From contig CATPBQ010000302.1 of assembly GCA_955652795.1 (NCBI GenBank), positions 1-9,132 of the forward strand: 9,132 nt of DNA, read 5' to 3'. Made by a program: the position numbers and the translations under genes. This DNA is from an uncultured Steroidobacteraceae bacterium. Its GTDB lineage: Bacteria; Pseudomonadota; Gammaproteobacteria; Steroidobacterales; Steroidobacteraceae. This document shows, one piece after another, positions 7,550-9,132 of the stretch (position 1 is the first letter of the stretch; every line of letters starts with the position of its first letter). The notes beneath the pieces are model-generated. The model did not search any database. It had not been told where the DNA came from and worked only from the letters and a program-made list of their open reading frames with translations.

Positions 7550-7579
7550 CCGGGCCCAACGATGATCATACGGGCCCGG
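7550..7579 (-). promoter_or_regulatory. Perfect 8-base inverted repeat flanking a -10-like TATGAT, upstream of the cyclic-di-GMP gene
   Basis: The arms CCGGGCCC (7550-7557) and GGGCCCGG (7572-7579) are exact reverse complements separated by 14 bases. On the minus strand the spacer holds TATGAT (7570-7565), 5 of 6 to the -10 consensus, and a small palindrome ATGATCAT (7569-7562). Transcription from this box would begin near 7558, at the second arm, giving a leader of about 20 bases before the ATG at 7538. No good -35 is seen (best about 2 of 6), which would fit an activator-dependent or alternative-sigma promoter. The repeat could be an operator, or a GC-rich hairpin if transcription enters from upstream. 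No T-run follows the arm, so it is a poor intrinsic terminator. Confidence 0.35.
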
Positions 7580-7636
7580 TGGTGACTTCCCCGTGAAGCC
7601 CCTCGCGATTCCGTCGCGTGCCCTGCGGAGGTTGGG

Positions 7637-8209
7637 CTACCGAGTCGCGGGCTTGGTCGTCGCCGCCGTGCTGGAGGGCTTGGCGGGCACCTCCGGTAAT
7701 CCTGCCGCGACGATGACCGGTATGGAGAAACTCTGACTCCAGGACTGGCCGGCACTATCCACGCTCACCACGGCGTTGACGGTGAACATGCCGTCCCTCT
7801 TCGGCAAGACCTTGATGCTGTGGCGGATGGGAGTGCCTTCCACGGGGCGCTCCGTCGGCGCGATCTGGGCGCCCTCGGCCAGCTCCAGGCCGTCTCCGGC
7901 TTCGACCTTGCCGGACAGTCGGTCCAGAAGCGCAGACGCCGGCAGGATCACGACGTCGATGTCGAGCGGCTGGCCTGCCTCCGGACGCTCCCGCAGCTCG
8001 AATTTCAGCTGCACGGCCGCAGGCCCGGTGCGGGTGCCGCTCACGGCGCTCACCATGTTGGGCGAAACCAGACCCCCCGGCTGCGCCTTGCGGGGTGCTG
8101 CGGCAGGTTTCGCGGCTCCGCCCGCGACGCCGGGCGTCTCACCCGAGCCGCAGCCCAAGAGAATCACGGTGGCCGCGAGCCCCGGCCCGAGCTTGGTGAA
8201 CATCCGCAT
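7637..8209 (-). CDS. Small lipoprotein of unknown function
   Basis: 190 residues from ATG 8209-8207; a second ATG follows two codons later (8203). The frame extends upstream to 8350, but that part would overlap the kinase gene and put the lipoprotein signal about 60 residues inside, so I reject it. Residues 1-19 are a short basic and hydrophobic signal ending ILLG with Cys20, a type II lipobox. The next residue is Gly, not Asp, which under the E. coli rule suggests outer-membrane sorting. Residues 21-50 are an Ala/Pro/Gly-rich linker. About 54-168 form a compact domain with alternating hydrophobic residues, probably a beta-sandwich (LKFELRERPEAGQPLDIDVV, SFSIPVIVAA). The tail (169-190) is rich in Ala, Thr, Pro and Lys. 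I recognise no enzymatic motif and no named family. Eighty-five bases separate it from the kinase gene upstream and 98 from the cyclic-di-GMP start downstream. Neither start has an evident ribosome-binding site. Confidence 0.75.
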   Translation of the reverse strand: MRMFTKLGPGLAATVILLGCGSGETPGVAGGAAKPAAAPRKAQPGGLVSPNMVSAVSGTRTGPAAVQLKFELRERPEAGQPLDIDVVILPASALLDRLSGKVEAGDGLELAEGAQIAPTERPVEGTPIRHSIKVLPKRDGMFTVNAVVSVDSAGQSWSQSFSIPVIVAAGLPEVPAKPSSTAATTKPATR

Positions 8210-8294
8210 AATCAGTGCGTGCGTGACCGAAGTCCGGTGGCGACAATAGCGCGTCTTTGCACCCCCGCGCACCTGCGTAAATCGGCACTGGCCG

Positions 8295-9132
8295 TCACAT
8301 CTGCAGGAGCGGGGGCTCATCGATGGCGGGGATCTGCTCCAGCAGATCATTCAGGTAGCCCTCCCAGTAGCGCGGCTCGCCGATCCAGGGAAAGGCGCGC
8401 GGGAAGGCCGGGTCGCTCCAGCGGTGCGCCACCCAGGCGGCATGGTGCAGCATGCGTAAGCTGCGCAACGGCTCGATGAGGAGCAATTCGCTGAAGTCGA
8501 AATCCGCGAACTGCCCGTAACCGGCCAGCAGCTCGCTCCACTGGCGCTGCTGCTCGGCGGGCGAACCCGCCAGCATCATCCACAGGTCCTGCACGCGTAC
8601 CCCCGTGGCGCAGTCATCCAGGTCCACGAACACCGGACCGTGCTCGTTCCACAGCAGATTTCCCAGGTGGCAGTCGCCGTGGAGGCGGATCTCGCGGCGG
8701 CCCGCGGCGGCCGTAAACGCCTCGCTCACGCGCTCCAGGAGTGCGCCGCTGACCGTGGAATAGCGCTCGCGCAGCGCATCCGGCAACAGCTCGCTCGAGA
8801 GCACTTGCGCGCGGGCGTCCCAGCCCAGTCTCTGCACGTCGATGCGCGGCCGGACCTGGAAAGTGCGCACCGCACCGATCTGGTGGATGCGTGCGAGGCT
8901 GCGGCCGAGGATCTGCCGGGCCTCGGGCGCATCGAGCTCTGGCGCGCGCCCGCGCATCCAGGGGAAGGCCGCAAAGCGAAAGTCGTGGTAGCGGAACAGC
9001 GTCTCTCCCGCGATCACCAGCGGCGTGGCCACGGCGAGCTCCGCCGCCGCCAGCTCCGCGGTGAACTGATGCTCCTCGGCGATCTGCGCATCGCTCCAGC
9101 GCTGCGGCCGGTAGAACTTGAGCACCAGCTGA
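8295..9132 (-). CDS. srkA: Stress-response Ser/Thr kinase SrkA (YihE/RdoA), N-terminus outside window
   Basis: The frame is open to the right edge (codons for Gln-Leu precede the GTG at 9125), so that GTG encodes an internal Val and roughly the first 50 residues are missing; about 278 are visible against 328 in E. coli SrkA. Similarity to E. coli SrkA runs along the whole visible length: KFYRPQRWSDAQIAEEHQF (the Lys is the likely ATP-binding residue, the Glu its partner), the catalytic loop LHGDCHLGNLLW with the catalytic Asp, FVDLDD (metal-binding, in place of DFG), VQDLWMML, LIEPLRSLRM, RWSDPAFPRAFPW, and the C-terminal EPPL. SrkA is an aminoglycoside-phosphotransferase-fold protein kinase linked in E. 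coli to envelope and oxidative stress survival. In E. coli it precedes dsbA; here a lipoprotein gene follows instead. All catalytic motifs visible are intact. Confidence 0.93.
   Translation of the reverse strand, partial: QLVLKFYRPQRWSDAQIAEEHQFTAELAAAELAVATPLVIAGETLFRYHDFRFAAFPWMRGRAPELDAPEARQILGRSLARIHQIGAVRTFQVRPRIDVQRLGWDARAQVLSSELLPDALRERYSTVSGALLERVSEAFTAAAGRREIRLHGDCHLGNLLWNEHGPVFVDLDDCATGVRVQDLWMMLAGSPAEQQRQWSELLAGYGQFADFDFSELLLIEPLRSLRMLHHAAWVAHRWSDPAFPRAFPWIGEPRYWEGYLNDLLEQIPAIDEPPLLQM

Noticed and set aside
7557..7559. TTG as the start of the cyclic-di-GMP gene.
   Set aside because: No ribosome-binding site, rare start codon, lies beside the inverted repeat and the likely transcription start; an ATG seven codons downstream still keeps every domain.
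7604..7618. A hairpin (CGCGA/TCGCG, 5-base loop) after the lipoprotein gene, a possible terminator.
   Set aside because: Five base pairs only and no T-run; GC-rich DNA yields such stems by chance.
8230..8262. A promoter for the lipoprotein gene with a TATTGT box.
   Set aside because: TATTGT matches only 4 of 6 and no -35-like hexamer lies at 16-18 bases; read-through from the kinase gene explains expression equally well.
8210..8350. An upstream extension of the lipoprotein frame (47 more codons).
   Set aside because: It would overlap the kinase gene, contains many Cys and Arg without pattern, and would bury the lipoprotein signal inside the protein.
1..9132. A novel defence, mobile or RNA-guided system.
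   Set aside because: No repeat array, nuclease, transposase, reverse transcriptase, toxin-antitoxin pair or non-coding gap large enough; all major frames belong to recognisable housekeeping or signalling families except one lipoprotein.

Overview
The window looks like ordinary chromosomal DNA of a GC-rich proteobacterium. Base composition is strongly GC-biased throughout, and several genes start at GTG. The kinase at the right edge is closest to enterobacterial SrkA (YihE/RdoA), and the hexapeptide protein is closest to the PaaY/CaiE group. Together these suggest a gammaproteobacterium, possibly a soil or water lineage near Xanthomonadales or Steroidobacterales; that placement is inference from recalled sequences. 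I see no RNA gene, insertion sequence, CRISPR array, prophage gene or attachment site. The window is densely coded, and no gene-free stretch exceeds about 90 bases.

Layout. (1) Bases 1-1035, plus strand: the C-terminal part of a membrane acyltransferase-3/SGNH protein, cut by the left edge, of the type that acetylates envelope polysaccharides. (2) Bases 1024-3853, minus strand: three genes with 4-base start/stop overlaps. In transcription order they are an exported M28 metallopeptidase (carboxypeptidase Q-like), a crotonase-fold protein whose active site fits a delta3-delta2-enoyl-CoA isomerase better than a hydratase, and a PaaY/CaiE-like left-handed beta-helix protein. Its last gene converges on the acyltransferase gene and overlaps it by 12 bases. 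(3) Bases 3939-7538, minus strand: a roughly 1,200-residue soluble cyclic-di-GMP enzyme, PAS-PAS-GAF-PAS-PAS-GGDEF-EAL, with both catalytic domains apparently intact. (4) Bases 7637-8209, minus strand: a small lipoprotein of unknown function. (5) Bases 8295-9132, minus strand: the SrkA-type stress-response kinase, its N-terminus cut by the right edge.

How the parts may work together. The peptidase, crotonase and PaaY-like genes are almost certainly co-transcribed and translationally coupled. An amino-acid or acyl-CoA salvage role is possible but not shown. The cyclic-di-GMP enzyme has its own likely control region: a perfect 8-base inverted repeat flanks a TATGAT box just upstream of the best ATG. 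Inside this gene a 32-base direct repeat (30 of 32 identical), 876 bases apart and therefore in frame, brackets the GAF domain plus one PAS domain. The most useful points for a second look are the reassignment of the crotonase active site, the coupling of an exported peptidase to CoA-metabolism genes, the dyad over the promoter-like element, and the in-frame repeat.
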